NCBI GenBank assembly: GCA_964604825.1
Contig: CAZSAL010000008.1
Coordinates: 8,173 to 72,172, forward strand
Direction of reading: 5' to 3'
DNA from: CAZSAL01 sp964604825
GTDB taxonomy: Bacteria; Elusimicrobiota; Elusimicrobia; 2-01-FULL-59-12
Length of the DNA: 64,000 nt
Position 1 is the stretch's first letter. Each line of letters begins with the position of its first letter. Positions 16,695-25,221 of this stretch are shown here, piece by piece. The translations under genes and the position numbers were made by a program. Below the pieces are notes generated by a model that was given only the letters and a program-made list of their open reading frames with translations, searched no databases and had not been told where the DNA came from.

Positions 16695-17852
16695 ATGCCG
16701 GATCCAACGATCCTTTGCATCCCGCTTGACCAGATAGGTCCATCGCCTTACCAGCCTAGAAAAAATTTCGATCCCGACAAACTCAAAGCCTTTGCCGTCT
16801 CCCTTGAAAAAGAAGGACAGCTCCAGCCGATCCTGGTGAGACGCATTTCATCACCTCAGTCCTCCCCCTCAAGGGGGGACCATCGTGCCGATGTGTTAAT
16901 GGACGATGGCCTAGCATCCACTGAACATAGGTCGCAAGGAGGTGGGGATGGGGGTGTTAATAGAGGCGACCCCCCACCTCAGTCCTCCCCCTCAAGGGGG
17001 GAGGAAGTAAGGTACGAGATCATTTCCGGTGAGCGGAGGTGGCGCGCGACGCAGCTTCTGGGCTTGAAAACAATTGAGGCCAAAGTCATCGAAACCGTGA
17101 GCGAGGCAGCGGCAGCGGCCAAAGGCATGGTGGAAAACCTCCAGCGCGAGGACCTGGACCCTATAGAGGAAGCGGAAGGCCTTAATACGCTGGCAAAGCT
17201 TGATCCCGGCTACTGGACACAGGACCAGATAGCCAAAATAACAGGAAAAACGCAAAGTCATGTATCAGAAACGATGCGATTTTTAAGCTTTTCTGAGAAT
17301 TTAAAGGGAAATATCCGTCAACGGATAATCAGCCCTGAACATGGGGCTGAGCTTCTTAGATTACCCACCTCGGAGCTTCAGGATAAGGTAGCAGGCCAGA
17401 TTGTAAATAAGGGCCTCACTGTAATTAAAACCCGCAACCTCGTAAACTCAATCTTACAGCACAAAACCGCCCCCTACCCTGCACCATCCACCTCGAAGGG
17501 GGAGGGAGGGGGTGGGGGTGAAACTGCTAAAAAGACAGGCCGCCCGCTAAAAGATCCCCTGGCAAGCCTGTGGCCAAAACTGCTGGCAGATGGCGCAATA
17601 AACCCTGCCGGTTCGTGGACTGTAGCCTTCAAGAAAGAGAAATGGAACTTCGCAGTGGACGTCGCCCCGGCAAGCCTCAGGCCGGGGTCCATGAATGAAG
17701 TAAGGCTGGCCCTGGCGGCCTGGTTCCATCAAATGGCGGACGCCCTTGCGGGAACTGATCAGGAAGGTAACGGGCTGTCCCAGCACACCCCGGAAAGTAT
17801 CCCGACACCGGAGGAAGTGCGTAAAATCCTGGAGAGGTATAAAAAACAATGA
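16695..17852 (+). CDS. ParB/Spo0J-family protein with in-frame repeat insertions
   Basis: 385 aa. N-terminal ParB/Srx CTPase domain: LDQIGPSPYQPRKNFDPDKL, GQLQPILVRR and the catalytic-type GERRWRA near residue 115. An HTH follows (YWTQDQIAKITGKTQSHVSE near 180). Two insertions interrupt it: 51 residues within the CTPase domain between LVRRI and YEIISGERR, and ~17 residues (PYPAPSTSKGEGGGGG) after the HTH region. No ParA gene and no canonical parS site were seen nearby, so chromosome-partition function is doubtful; an accessory-element DNA-binding role is inferred. GGGAGG lies 8 nt before the ATG. It overlaps the next gene by 4 nt. Confidence 0.85.
   Translation: MPDPTILCIPLDQIGPSPYQPRKNFDPDKLKAFAVSLEKEGQLQPILVRRISSPQSSPSRGDHRADVLMDDGLASTEHRSQGGGDGGVNRGDPPPQSSPSRGEEVRYEIISGERRWRATQLLGLKTIEAKVIETVSEAAAAAKGMVENLQREDLDPIEEAEGLNTLAKLDPGYWTQDQIAKITGKTQSHVSETMRFLSFSENLKGNIRQRIISPEHGAELLRLPTSELQDKVAGQIVNKGLTVIKTRNLVNSILQHKTAPYPAPSTSKGEGGGGGETAKKTGRPLKDPLASLWPKLLADGAINPAGSWTVAFKKEKWNFAVDVAPASLRPGSMNEVRLALAAWFHQMADALAGTDQEGNGLSQHTPESIPTPEEVRKILERYKKQ
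16852..17004. repeat. Composite in-frame repeat insertion in parB
   Basis: 153 bp (51 codons). Two copies of CCTCAGTCCTCCCCCTCAAG (near 16854 and 16977) flank an inverted GGAGGTGGGGATGGGGGTG segment, with a short unrelated piece between. It splits the conserved strand pair around the ParB catalytic motif and keeps the frame. Confidence 0.75.
17463..17516. repeat. Second in-frame palindromic repeat in parB
   Basis: Near-identical (about 49/54) to the suhB insertion at 13093-13146, but read from the other strand. It encodes a Pro/Ser then Gly-rich linker. Confidence 0.75.
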
Positions 17853-18463
17853 GCCTATCTCAATATCTTACCTATCTGGTGGACAAGGCCATGTTGTCGC
17901 AAGGAGTTGCCGAGGCAATCAATAAAGATTACCCAGAGGAAGCAGACCAGTACAAAGCGGCAAAAGACTACATCGCCTTGAAGAATCACATTTTGGAAAG
18001 AAACGCCAATGTCACGGAGGACTGCAGGAACCGCCTGCTGGTCATGAAAGTTTTTGACCTGCTGGGGCCATACAAGGCGTACCTTGAAAATAAGGAGTTA
18101 GAAGCTGACTTTGAAAAAATGATGATAGATCTGCCGATTCTTTGGAAAAAGTTGGGCAATCCTCCCTGCATCTGGTGTGGTGACCCCTTTACAAGCGTTG
18201 AAGATCACACCTATCAGTGCCTTATGATGTGGGCGGCAATCAGCTTAAGCGATATGCTGCGCAACTGGGAAGCGGCAGGAAAGGCAACCCCGGAGGATAA
18301 GGCAAACCGCATAGAGTTGGACAAAAAGCTGGAAGAAATCAGCGCAAACCTGGACGCCCTGAAGAAGAAAGCCGCAGCGCCTAAAGGCGAAACTCCGCTG
18401 GCTGAATCCTGTGAGAGGGAGCAGAGGGCCGGGGACAATAAGGATCCAGGTGCTGTTACCTAA
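17849..18463 (+). CDS. Hypothetical protein downstream of ParB, possible zinc-binding segment
   Basis: 204 aa, not recognised. Mostly helical by composition, with a CIWCGDPFTS segment followed by HTYQC (residues ~110-127), which could bind a metal (CxxC...H...C). A long Lys/Glu/Ala helix follows at 150-180 (DKKLEEISANLDALKKKAA). The last ~25 residues (KGETPLAESCEREQRAG) look low-complexity and may derive from a repeat. The start overlaps the ParB stop (ATGA), so the two are probably made together; role unknown. Confidence 0.6.
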   Translation: MSLSQYLTYLVDKAMLSQGVAEAINKDYPEEADQYKAAKDYIALKNHILERNANVTEDCRNRLLVMKVFDLLGPYKAYLENKELEADFEKMMIDLPILWKKLGNPPCIWCGDPFTSVEDHTYQCLMMWAAISLSDMLRNWEAAGKATPEDKANRIELDKKLEEISANLDALKKKAAAPKGETPLAESCEREQRAGDNKDPGAVT

Positions 18464-18467
18464 GGCC

Positions 18468-18497
18468 ACACATTGTTCAGAGCCCTGAACAATGTGT
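18468..18497. promoter_or_regulatory. Perfect 13-bp inverted repeat upstream of ATPase gene
   Basis: Arms ACACATTGTTCAG and CTGAACAATGTGT separated by AGCC, between the hypothetical gene and the next ATPase gene (40 nt before its start). No T tract follows, so an operator is as likely as a terminator. Confidence 0.5.
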
Positions 18498-18536
18498 AAA
18501 TATGGTAAAAACATGCTGTAATATAGGCAAATAAAA

Positions 18537-19697
18537 ATGACATTTAAGCGCGACAAAATCCTCAAGCCGCTTCAAGAAAATCTTTCTCGACCCGTTCATA
18601 TTCTTCAGATTTTGGTGGGGCCGCGGCAGGTCGGTAAGACAACGGCTGTCCAGCAATTGCTTGAATCCTGGCCGGATTTCAAGCTGTATGTTACAGCCGA
18701 TCAGTTGATTCCGCCGGATACCGAATGGCTTGCGGAGAATTGGCGTCAGGCCAGAACCCTTTCCGGCAAACATCCCATCCTCGTCATCGATGAGGTTCAA
18801 AAAGTAAATCGTTGGAGCGAAGCCGTGAAGATGCTCCACGATGAAGACGTTCGGGAAAAAAGACCGCTGCGGGTTATCCTTCTCGGATCTTCCGCGCTAC
18901 TGCTCCAGCGCGGAATGCAAGAAAGCCTGGCCGGCCGTTTCCAGTTGATCCACTGCCCGCATTGGAGTTACGCGGAATGTCGCCGGGCCTTCCAATGGAC
19001 GCTGGATCAGTTTCTCTTTTTCGGAGGTTATCCTGGAGCCGTTCCTTTCATTGATCATTTCGTTACCTGGCGGGATTACATACAGAATTCCCTGCTGGAA
19101 GCCGTGATCGGCCGGGATATCCCGACTGTGCAGCGCATTGATCAGCCGGCGCTTTTCCGGCAAACGCTGGCGCTTGCCTGCCAGCATCCGGCGGAAATCA
19201 TAAGCCTGCAGAAGCTCCTCGGACAGCTGCAGGACCGGGGAAGTATCAATACATTGGCCAATTATCTGGAATTTATCGCCGGCGCATTCCTTGTCGAAAC
19301 TGTTCGAAAATATAGTCCACATGCTATCCGTGTCCGTGCCTCCATTCCAAAATTCGTTGTCCGAAACAATGCGCTCGTCACAGCTCTCCGAAATATCCCG
19401 TTTGAACAAGCATTGAAAGATCGGCCTTTTTATGGGCGTCTCGTTGAAAACGCTGTGGGCGCCGCTTTGGTGAACGATGGGGAGAAAGTCTTTTATTGGT
19501 CCGAGCGCGATAAGGAGGTCGACTTCGTTATTCAGCGGAGCCAGGAGATCATCGCAGTGGAAGTCAAGGCTGGTCAGGATAGCCATACACCGGGGCTAAA
19601 AACGTTCTTGAATCGGTACGCCGAAGCCAGACCTGTGCGTATCGGCGGCTCGGGTGCTGATTTATCTGTTGAACAATTTCTGTTGTCAGGTTTATGA
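18537..19697 (+). CDS. AAA_14/DUF4143 ATPase, second copy
   Basis: 386 aa. Walker A GPRQVGKT at residues 28-35, Walker B ILVIDEVQKV near 81-90, sensor-like LLGSSALLL near 115. The C-terminal DUF4143 region ends with KVFYWSERDKEVDFVI and EVKAG (residues ~315-345), a PD-(D/E)xK-like pattern. It is the same family as the ATPase at 14740 but clearly diverged and shorter, so not a recent duplicate. It follows a 13-bp palindrome. Downstream lie about 90 nt of non-coding sequence and a fragment of cas3. Function unknown. Confidence 0.88.
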   Translation: MTFKRDKILKPLQENLSRPVHILQILVGPRQVGKTTAVQQLLESWPDFKLYVTADQLIPPDTEWLAENWRQARTLSGKHPILVIDEVQKVNRWSEAVKMLHDEDVREKRPLRVILLGSSALLLQRGMQESLAGRFQLIHCPHWSYAECRRAFQWTLDQFLFFGGYPGAVPFIDHFVTWRDYIQNSLLEAVIGRDIPTVQRIDQPALFRQTLALACQHPAEIISLQKLLGQLQDRGSINTLANYLEFIAGAFLVETVRKYSPHAIRVRASIPKFVVRNNALVTALRNIPFEQALKDRPFYGRLVENAVGAALVNDGEKVFYWSERDKEVDFVIQRSQEIIAVEVKAGQDSHTPGLKTFLNRYAEARPVRIGGSGADLSVEQFLLSGL

Positions 19698-19787
19698 CGC
19701 GCGATGTAAACTCCGGACCCTTCGATCTTGATCAGGGTGAAACCCCGCGCTCCGACTCTTTCGAGGTGGAACTGGTTAAGGCGTAAG

Positions 19788-19895
19788 ATGAAACAGCTTT
19801 ACGCCCACAGCAGGCCCGGAAAGCCTCCGGAAGAATGGCAGCCGCTGGAAGAACACCTAACGACATTAAAGATTAGGAGTGGCTATGGATTCTGA
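19788..19895 (+). pseudogene. Duplicated 5' fragment of cas3
   Basis: A 35-codon frame starting ATG AAA CAG reads YAHSRPGKPPEEWQPLEEHL and then leaves the cas3 sequence. 59 bases (19800-19858) are identical to 20509-20567 within the intact cas3. Upstream, the in-frame end of another lost gene (reading ...DSFEVELVKA then stop) abuts this ATG, as in an operon. It is best read as the old start of a cas3 gene cut off by the event that placed the RhuM-family gene here. Confidence 0.75.
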
Positions 19896-20418
19896 TCAAA
19901 TGACAATTTATGAAACCGAGGACGGCAAGATACGCGTGGAGGTCTTGTTTGGAAAGGAAAATGTCTGGCTGACTCAGAAGTTGATGGCCGACCTGTTTGA
20001 GTGTTCATCGGACAATGTTTCTTTGCATCTGAAGAATATCTATGCCGAACGTGAATTGAATGAAAAGTCAACTACCGATAAATTCTCGGTAGTTCAAAAA
20101 GAAGGAACAAGAAAGGTCAAGCGCGAGATCACTTATTACAGCCTCGAAGCTATTATTGCCGTAGGCTACCGGATCAACACCGCCAGGGGAACTCAGTTTC
20201 GCTCATGGGCAGAAAAACTGGACGCATTCCTTAAATTCAATGAACAGGAGATCCTGAACTATAAGGGAAAGGTGTCGCACGATGTCGCCATCGCCCTGGC
20301 CGAAAAACAATACGAAGTATTTCGCGTTGAGCAGGACAGGCGCTTTGAGTCCGATTTTGACCAGGAAGTTAAATATTTGATGGCGCGAAAAAAGAGGAAA
20401 AATGACCAGATGGATTAG
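19885..20418 (+). pseudogene. RhuM-family protein, internally deleted
   Basis: 177 aa from the ATG at 19885 (AGGAG 5 nt upstream; GTG at 19879 is less likely). The N-terminal part (ENVWLTQKLMADLF, then IYAERELN, REITYYSLEAIIAVGYRI, GTQFRSWA) and C-terminal part (WAEKLDAFLKFNEQEILNYK, then VSHDVAIALAE, RRFESDFD) are both typical of the virulence RhuM family, but complete members are about 330 aa. The central ~150 residues are missing, the join falling at the WA shared by FRSWA and WAEKL. The frame is kept, so a shortened protein may still be made. RhuM proteins are frequent in mobile and defence islands; their function is not settled. Confidence 0.75.
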
Positions 20419-20472
20419 TACGATTGGCGCGCAACTATCGCGCGAACAAAAATGAAAACATGAGCCGGGAAA

Positions 20473-22707
20473 ATGAGTAACATCCAGAAGCTGCTTGAAA
20501 AGATCGTCTACGCCCACAGCAGGCCCGGAAAGCCTCCGGAAGAATGGCAGCCGCTGGAAGAACACCTGAAGGCGGTTGCGGATAAGGCTGCCGAATTCGC
20601 CGCCGATTTCCAATCCGCAGACTGGGCTTGGAACGCCGGCTGGCTTCATGATGTGGGAAAGGCCACAAATGCATTTCAAAAGTATCTCTCAAAAAGCAAC
20701 GGATTAGACGACTCTTCTTACGACGATGACGGTAGTATGTCCAACCATGCTAGTGCAGGCGCAATGCTTGCCAGTCAGACTCTTGGAGATTGTGTGGGGC
20801 GTATTTTGGCCTACATTTCCACTGGTCATCATGCTGGTCTGCCAGATTGGTACACGGTTGATGCTGGCAATGCTGCCCTTCCAAAAAGACTGGAGGAAGG
20901 TCGGAAGAATCTTGAGTACATTAAAAGTTTTGCCAAAGATATTGTTAGCAGGCTTCGCCCTCTTCGGTGTCCCCCGGATTTCGTAAAGAAGCCGGGACAT
21001 TTCCATCTTTGGGTGAGAATGATCTTCTCCTGCTTGGTGGACGCTGATTATCTTAATACGGAATGTTTTGTGGCACCGGAGAAGGCGGTATTCCGAGATG
21101 GGTATCCGAGCTTACAACATCTGGCCAAGAGATTCTTTGATGCTCTTTATAAATTGGAGAAAAGCGCCTCATTAACTTCAGTGAATATTATCCGTTCCGA
21201 GATTCGACAGGCTTGTGAAAAGAAGGCCAATGACCCTCGAGGATTTTTTTCTTTGGAAGTCCCAACCGGAGGCGGGAAAACATTTTCAGCGATGGCATTC
21301 GCTTTTCGCCATGCTTTGAAGCATGGTCATCGGCGTGTAATCTATGTCATCCCCTATACGAGCATTATCGAACAAACAGCCCAGGCCCTTTCCAAGTTCG
21401 TTGGGAAAGAAAATGTAGTAGAGCATCATAGCAATCTTGAGCCTGATCGCGAGTCTCAACGATCTCGTTTGGCGGCGGAAAATTGGGATGCTCCCGTCAT
21501 TGTCACTACAAACGTTCAATTTTTTGAGTCACTTTATGCTGCGAAATCAAGTCGTTGCCGGAAACTGCATAACATTGTTAACAGCGTTGTGATTCTCGAT
21601 GAAGCCCAGCTGCTGTCTCCGCGATGGCTTTCACCTTGCGTTGATGTCATGAACCAGCTTGTGCAAAATTACGGAGTAACCATGGTATTGGCAACTGCCA
21701 CGCAACCCGCATTAAATTCCTTGCCGCCACCCTGTCCGAATCTTGATCCGCCAACAGCAATTATTCCATCGGAGATGAATCTATATGAGCGACTAAAACG
21801 TGTTGATTACGGGTTGCCAGTAGATTGGATTAAAGGCAATGACTGGCAGGATATTGCGGAAAGACTGCAACGACACGAACAAGTCCTCTGTATAGTAAAT
21901 ACTCGCCGGGACTGTCACGATCTATTTAAGCTCATGCCAAAAGGAACCATGTACCTTTCTGCTCTGATGTGCGGGAAGCATCGTTCTGAAAAGATTGCCG
22001 AAATAAAAAAACGGCTAAAAGATGGACTTCCAACTCGCGTTATAAGTACGCAACTGGTCGAAGCTGGGGTCGATATTGATTTCCCCGTGGTTTACCGTGC
22101 CTTGACGGGTTTGGATTCTATTGCACAGGCTGCTGGTCGATGCAACCGCGAGGGTCGGCTGAATGAGAGCAACCGATTCGGGCAGGTATATGTCTTCATC
22201 CCGCCGAACCCTTCGCCAAGTGGCTTATTGCTCAAAGGCGAACAATCAGCACGAGAAATGGCATCTCTTCCCGAATTCGATCTTCATACTACAGATACTT
22301 TTAATCGCTATTTCCGATTATTTTATTCGGCAGTCAATGATACGGGGATGGATTGGCTTATTGGTAGGCTCATTAGGGATGCTGCCCCTGCTCTCCATTT
22401 TCAATTCCGTACGGCTGATCGGGAATTCAACATTATTGATCAGGCTCAACGTCCCGTTTTTGTGCGGTATGGTGATAGTGACAAGTGGCTTGATGAATTG
22501 CGCCGGATCGGTCCGACACGGCAGAATATGCGCCTGCTGCAGCGCTATGTCGTGAATTTGCGAGAAAATAATTTTAGGAAAGCCGTTGAAAATGGTTTGG
22601 TAGAGCAAATTCGAGATGGATATTGGTGCTGGGCTTTGAAGTACGATCCTGAAATCGGCTTGAACATTTTTACTGGGGGTTGGACGCCGGAAGATTTGAA
22701 TCAGTAA
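20473..22707 (+). CDS. cas3: CRISPR-associated helicase/nuclease Cas3, type I-C
   Basis: 744 aa. N-terminal HD nuclease domain (His59-Asp60 in WLHDVGK, further HH in GHHAGLPDW near 118), then SF2 helicase: Walker A VPTGGGKT near 265, VILDEAQLL (DEAH-box variant) near 375, motif III ATATQP near 413, and motif VI-type AAGRCNREG near 557. It unwinds and degrades the DNA strand displaced by Cascade. It heads an operon with only small gaps to cas2. Residues 13-32 are duplicated upstream in the fragment at 19788-19895; the fragment begins MKQL whereas this gene begins MSNIQKLLEKIV, so the current N-terminus may come from a different allele. Confidence 0.97.
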   Translation: MSNIQKLLEKIVYAHSRPGKPPEEWQPLEEHLKAVADKAAEFAADFQSADWAWNAGWLHDVGKATNAFQKYLSKSNGLDDSSYDDDGSMSNHASAGAMLASQTLGDCVGRILAYISTGHHAGLPDWYTVDAGNAALPKRLEEGRKNLEYIKSFAKDIVSRLRPLRCPPDFVKKPGHFHLWVRMIFSCLVDADYLNTECFVAPEKAVFRDGYPSLQHLAKRFFDALYKLEKSASLTSVNIIRSEIRQACEKKANDPRGFFSLEVPTGGGKTFSAMAFAFRHALKHGHRRVIYVIPYTSIIEQTAQALSKFVGKENVVEHHSNLEPDRESQRSRLAAENWDAPVIVTTNVQFFESLYAAKSSRCRKLHNIVNSVVILDEAQLLSPRWLSPCVDVMNQLVQNYGVTMVLATATQPALNSLPPPCPNLDPPTAIIPSEMNLYERLKRVDYGLPVDWIKGNDWQDIAERLQRHEQVLCIVNTRRDCHDLFKLMPKGTMYLSALMCGKHRSEKIAEIKKRLKDGLPTRVISTQLVEAGVDIDFPVVYRALTGLDSIAQAAGRCNREGRLNESNRFGQVYVFIPPNPSPSGLLLKGEQSAREMASLPEFDLHTTDTFNRYFRLFYSAVNDTGMDWLIGRLIRDAAPALHFQFRTADREFNIIDQAQRPVFVRYGDSDKWLDELRRIGPTRQNMRLLQRYVVNLRENNFRKAVENGLVEQIRDGYWCWALKYDPEIGLNIFTGGWTPEDLNQ

Positions 22708-22729
22708 AGCGGAAAGTGGGAGATGAATT

Positions 22730-23470
22730 ATGAGAGGTTTTTGCCTAGAAGTCAGCGGTCCCTATGCTTGTTTTACTCGTCCTGAGATGAAGGTGGAGCG
22801 GGTCAGCTATGACGTGATTACACCGTCAGCTGCGCGGGCTATTTTTGATGCCATCCTTTGGAAGCCTGCTATTTTCTGGCGGATGATGAAGATCGAGGTT
22901 TTACATCCCATTCGATGGATTTCTGTTCGAAGGAATGAGGTTGGTAAAGTGGCGTCAATGCGATCAGAAGCTATCTTTATTGATGACAATAATACGCGAC
23001 AACAACGTGCAGGGCTCTTACTTAGGGATGTAAAGTATCGGCTTCATGCAGAGTTCGAATTCATTCCACTAGGAAAACGCAGTGAAGTACGAAATCCAGT
23101 CCCCACATGGTTGATGAACTCAGAAGCAGCGGAAGATCTTAAAAGACCGGGGAACCGAGCGGATGAGACGGAGGCCAAATACGCAGCCATGTTCGATCGC
23201 CGTGCTGGGAGAGGACAGTGTTTCACTCAGCCATATCTGGGGTGCCGTGAATTCTCCGCAGCATTTAGGCTCGTCGATCCGAAGGCCGAACCGGCCATTT
23301 GGAGAGAGGAATATAAAATTCGCGATCTTGGTTTTGCCGAGTGTCGTGATCTAGGTTGGATGCTCTACGACATGGACTTTTCGTTCCCATCGGATCCAAA
23401 ACCACAATTTTTCCATGCCTATATCGAAAATGGCTCTATTGATCTTCGCAATGTGGAGGTGCGCTCGTGA
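22730..23470 (+). CDS. cas5c: Cas5c (Cas5d), crRNA-processing Cascade subunit
   Basis: 246 aa with the RAMP-type start of type I-C Cas5 (VSGPYACFTRPEMKVERVSY, followed by TPSAARAIFDAILWKP). In type I-C this subunit replaces Cas6 and cuts pre-crRNA at the repeat stem, leaving an 11-nt 5' handle, and then caps the crRNA 5' end in Cascade. A Gly-rich segment typical of RAMPs is weak near the C-terminus. A GGGAG site precedes the ATG. It overlaps cas8c by 4 nt. Confidence 0.95.
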   Translation: MRGFCLEVSGPYACFTRPEMKVERVSYDVITPSAARAIFDAILWKPAIFWRMMKIEVLHPIRWISVRRNEVGKVASMRSEAIFIDDNNTRQQRAGLLLRDVKYRLHAEFEFIPLGKRSEVRNPVPTWLMNSEAAEDLKRPGNRADETEAKYAAMFDRRAGRGQCFTQPYLGCREFSAAFRLVDPKAEPAIWREEYKIRDLGFAECRDLGWMLYDMDFSFPSDPKPQFFHAYIENGSIDLRNVEVRS

Positions 23471-25221
23471 TCCTTCAAGTGCTGAAGGAATACTATGAAA
23501 GAAAGCCTGCTCTGCCTCGTTTCGGCTGGGAGGAACGTAGGTTCCCATTCCTTGTGGTGATTAGCGAATCTGGAGAATTTCTCAGATTCGAAGATACGCG
23601 TGAAGGTGAAAATGGGCATTTATATCTTGTTCCTGCTCTTGGGGAAAAGAAGGGCAATGGGATCAAGGCAAATTTATTTTGGGAAAATATCGAATATATG
23701 TTCGGCATGCCTATGCCCACAGCGGTTAAGCCGAATCCTGATCAGGTTCGAGTGCAAAAACAACATGAGGCGTATTGTGACAGGATCAAGGAGCTCAAAG
23801 GCTCAGGGAAGACGTTTGACGCGATTAATCGCTTTGCGCGCTCACGTGTAAACACAGAACGGATAAAGAAAGATCCGCTTTGGGAAAAGGTCAGGCGGTT
23901 AAACACTTTTCTGTTGCCTAAAGTAGAGCACATTGGAGTTATCACCGAAGAATCAGAAATCAAGGATGCGGTAATTCGGCTATCCAAGAAGACAGGTGAT
24001 GGCAGCGTTTTGACACGGGCTTGTCTTGTGACTGGAGAGATGGGGAAAATAGCTCGATTGGAACCTCCGATCAAAGGAGTTCTTGGAAAGGATCGGAAGG
24101 CAGAGCGTTCTTTGATCTCGTTCAACGAGGAATCCTTTCGGTCATTCGGTAAACAGAAGAATTTTAATGCTCCGGTTGGGGAATTAGCCGTTTTTTCTTA
24201 CACAACGGCATTAAATTATTTGCTCCGTTCTAAGCAACGAATGTGGGTAGGAGACGCATCCACTGTTTTTTGGTCCGCCAAAGCCACGAAATTTGAGGGA
24301 CAATTCAAAGATTTTTTTTCTGAGCCGATCGAAGACAATCCTGATCGTAATACTGACGCAATAAAAAGTCTTTTCAACGCTGTGCAAAACGGTACGTTAC
24401 CTCCGATGGATGCCCATAGTAAGTTCTATGTTCTTGGCCTTGCCCCAAACGCTGCCCGTATAGCCGTTCGTTTCTGGATCGTGGACACCGTAGATGGGAT
24501 GGCAAACAAAATTTGCCAGCATTTCATCGACACGGAAATAGTGCACAAGCCTTGGGAGCGAGACGCGTTATCCTTGTTCCGCATGTTGGTTTCTACTGCC
24601 GTTCAGGATAAAGCAGAGAACATCGCCCCGAATCTTCCAGGCAATACTATGCGTGCAATCCTAGCAGGTTTGCCATACCCGCAAACGCTTTTGTTCGCCG
24701 TTATCCGGCGCATTCGGGCAGAACACGATATCACTTATCCTCGCGCCGCCATCATTAAGGCATGCATTAATCGCTCAACACGTTATATGAACCCAAAAAT
24801 CAAGGAGGAACTTAAAGTGAGTCTTGACCTCGAAAATACAAACATTGGTTATCTTCTGGGGCGACTTTTTGCTGTTCTAGAGAGAGCCCAGATTGTTTCG
24901 CACACCCAAGACGGTGGGAAGGTGCCGAATTCGACAATTCGCGATCGCTATTACGGAGCGGCATCAAGTACGCCTGTGGCTGTATACGGTACACTTCTGA
25001 ATAAACTGGCTCCGCATCACTTATCCAAACTAAAAAGCGAGAATTTGCGAATATACTTCAAGAAATTGATTGCTCAGATTATGGACAATGGCATTGATGG
25101 GAAGATTGGTTTCCCTGCTGTTCTTTCCTTAGACAACCAAGGTCGTTTTGCTATTGGTTACTACCACCAGATGCAAGAATTTTATACGAAAAAAATTCAA
25201 CCCAAGGAGAAACTCTCATGA
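23467..25221 (+). CDS. cas8c: Cas8c (Csd1), large Cascade subunit
   Basis: 584 aa, within the family's usual 550-650. It begins VILQVLKEYYERKPALPRFG, characteristic of Csd1, with AVFSYTTALNYLLRSKQRMW and the DAHSKFYVLGLAPNAARIAV block diagnostic of the family. In the effector complex it recognises the PAM and positions the target; in type I-C an internal start within cas8c can yield a separate Cas11 small subunit. I cannot place that start with certainty here. GTG start, overlapping cas5 by 4 nt; its stop overlaps cas7 by 4 nt. Confidence 0.95.
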   Translation: MILQVLKEYYERKPALPRFGWEERRFPFLVVISESGEFLRFEDTREGENGHLYLVPALGEKKGNGIKANLFWENIEYMFGMPMPTAVKPNPDQVRVQKQHEAYCDRIKELKGSGKTFDAINRFARSRVNTERIKKDPLWEKVRRLNTFLLPKVEHIGVITEESEIKDAVIRLSKKTGDGSVLTRACLVTGEMGKIARLEPPIKGVLGKDRKAERSLISFNEESFRSFGKQKNFNAPVGELAVFSYTTALNYLLRSKQRMWVGDASTVFWSAKATKFEGQFKDFFSEPIEDNPDRNTDAIKSLFNAVQNGTLPPMDAHSKFYVLGLAPNAARIAVRFWIVDTVDGMANKICQHFIDTEIVHKPWERDALSLFRMLVSTAVQDKAENIAPNLPGNTMRAILAGLPYPQTLLFAVIRRIRAEHDITYPRAAIIKACINRSTRYMNPKIKEELKVSLDLENTNIGYLLGRLFAVLERAQIVSHTQDGGKVPNSTIRDRYYGAASSTPVAVYGTLLNKLAPHHLSKLKSENLRIYFKKLIAQIMDNGIDGKIGFPAVLSLDNQGRFAIGYYHQMQEFYTKKIQPKEKLS

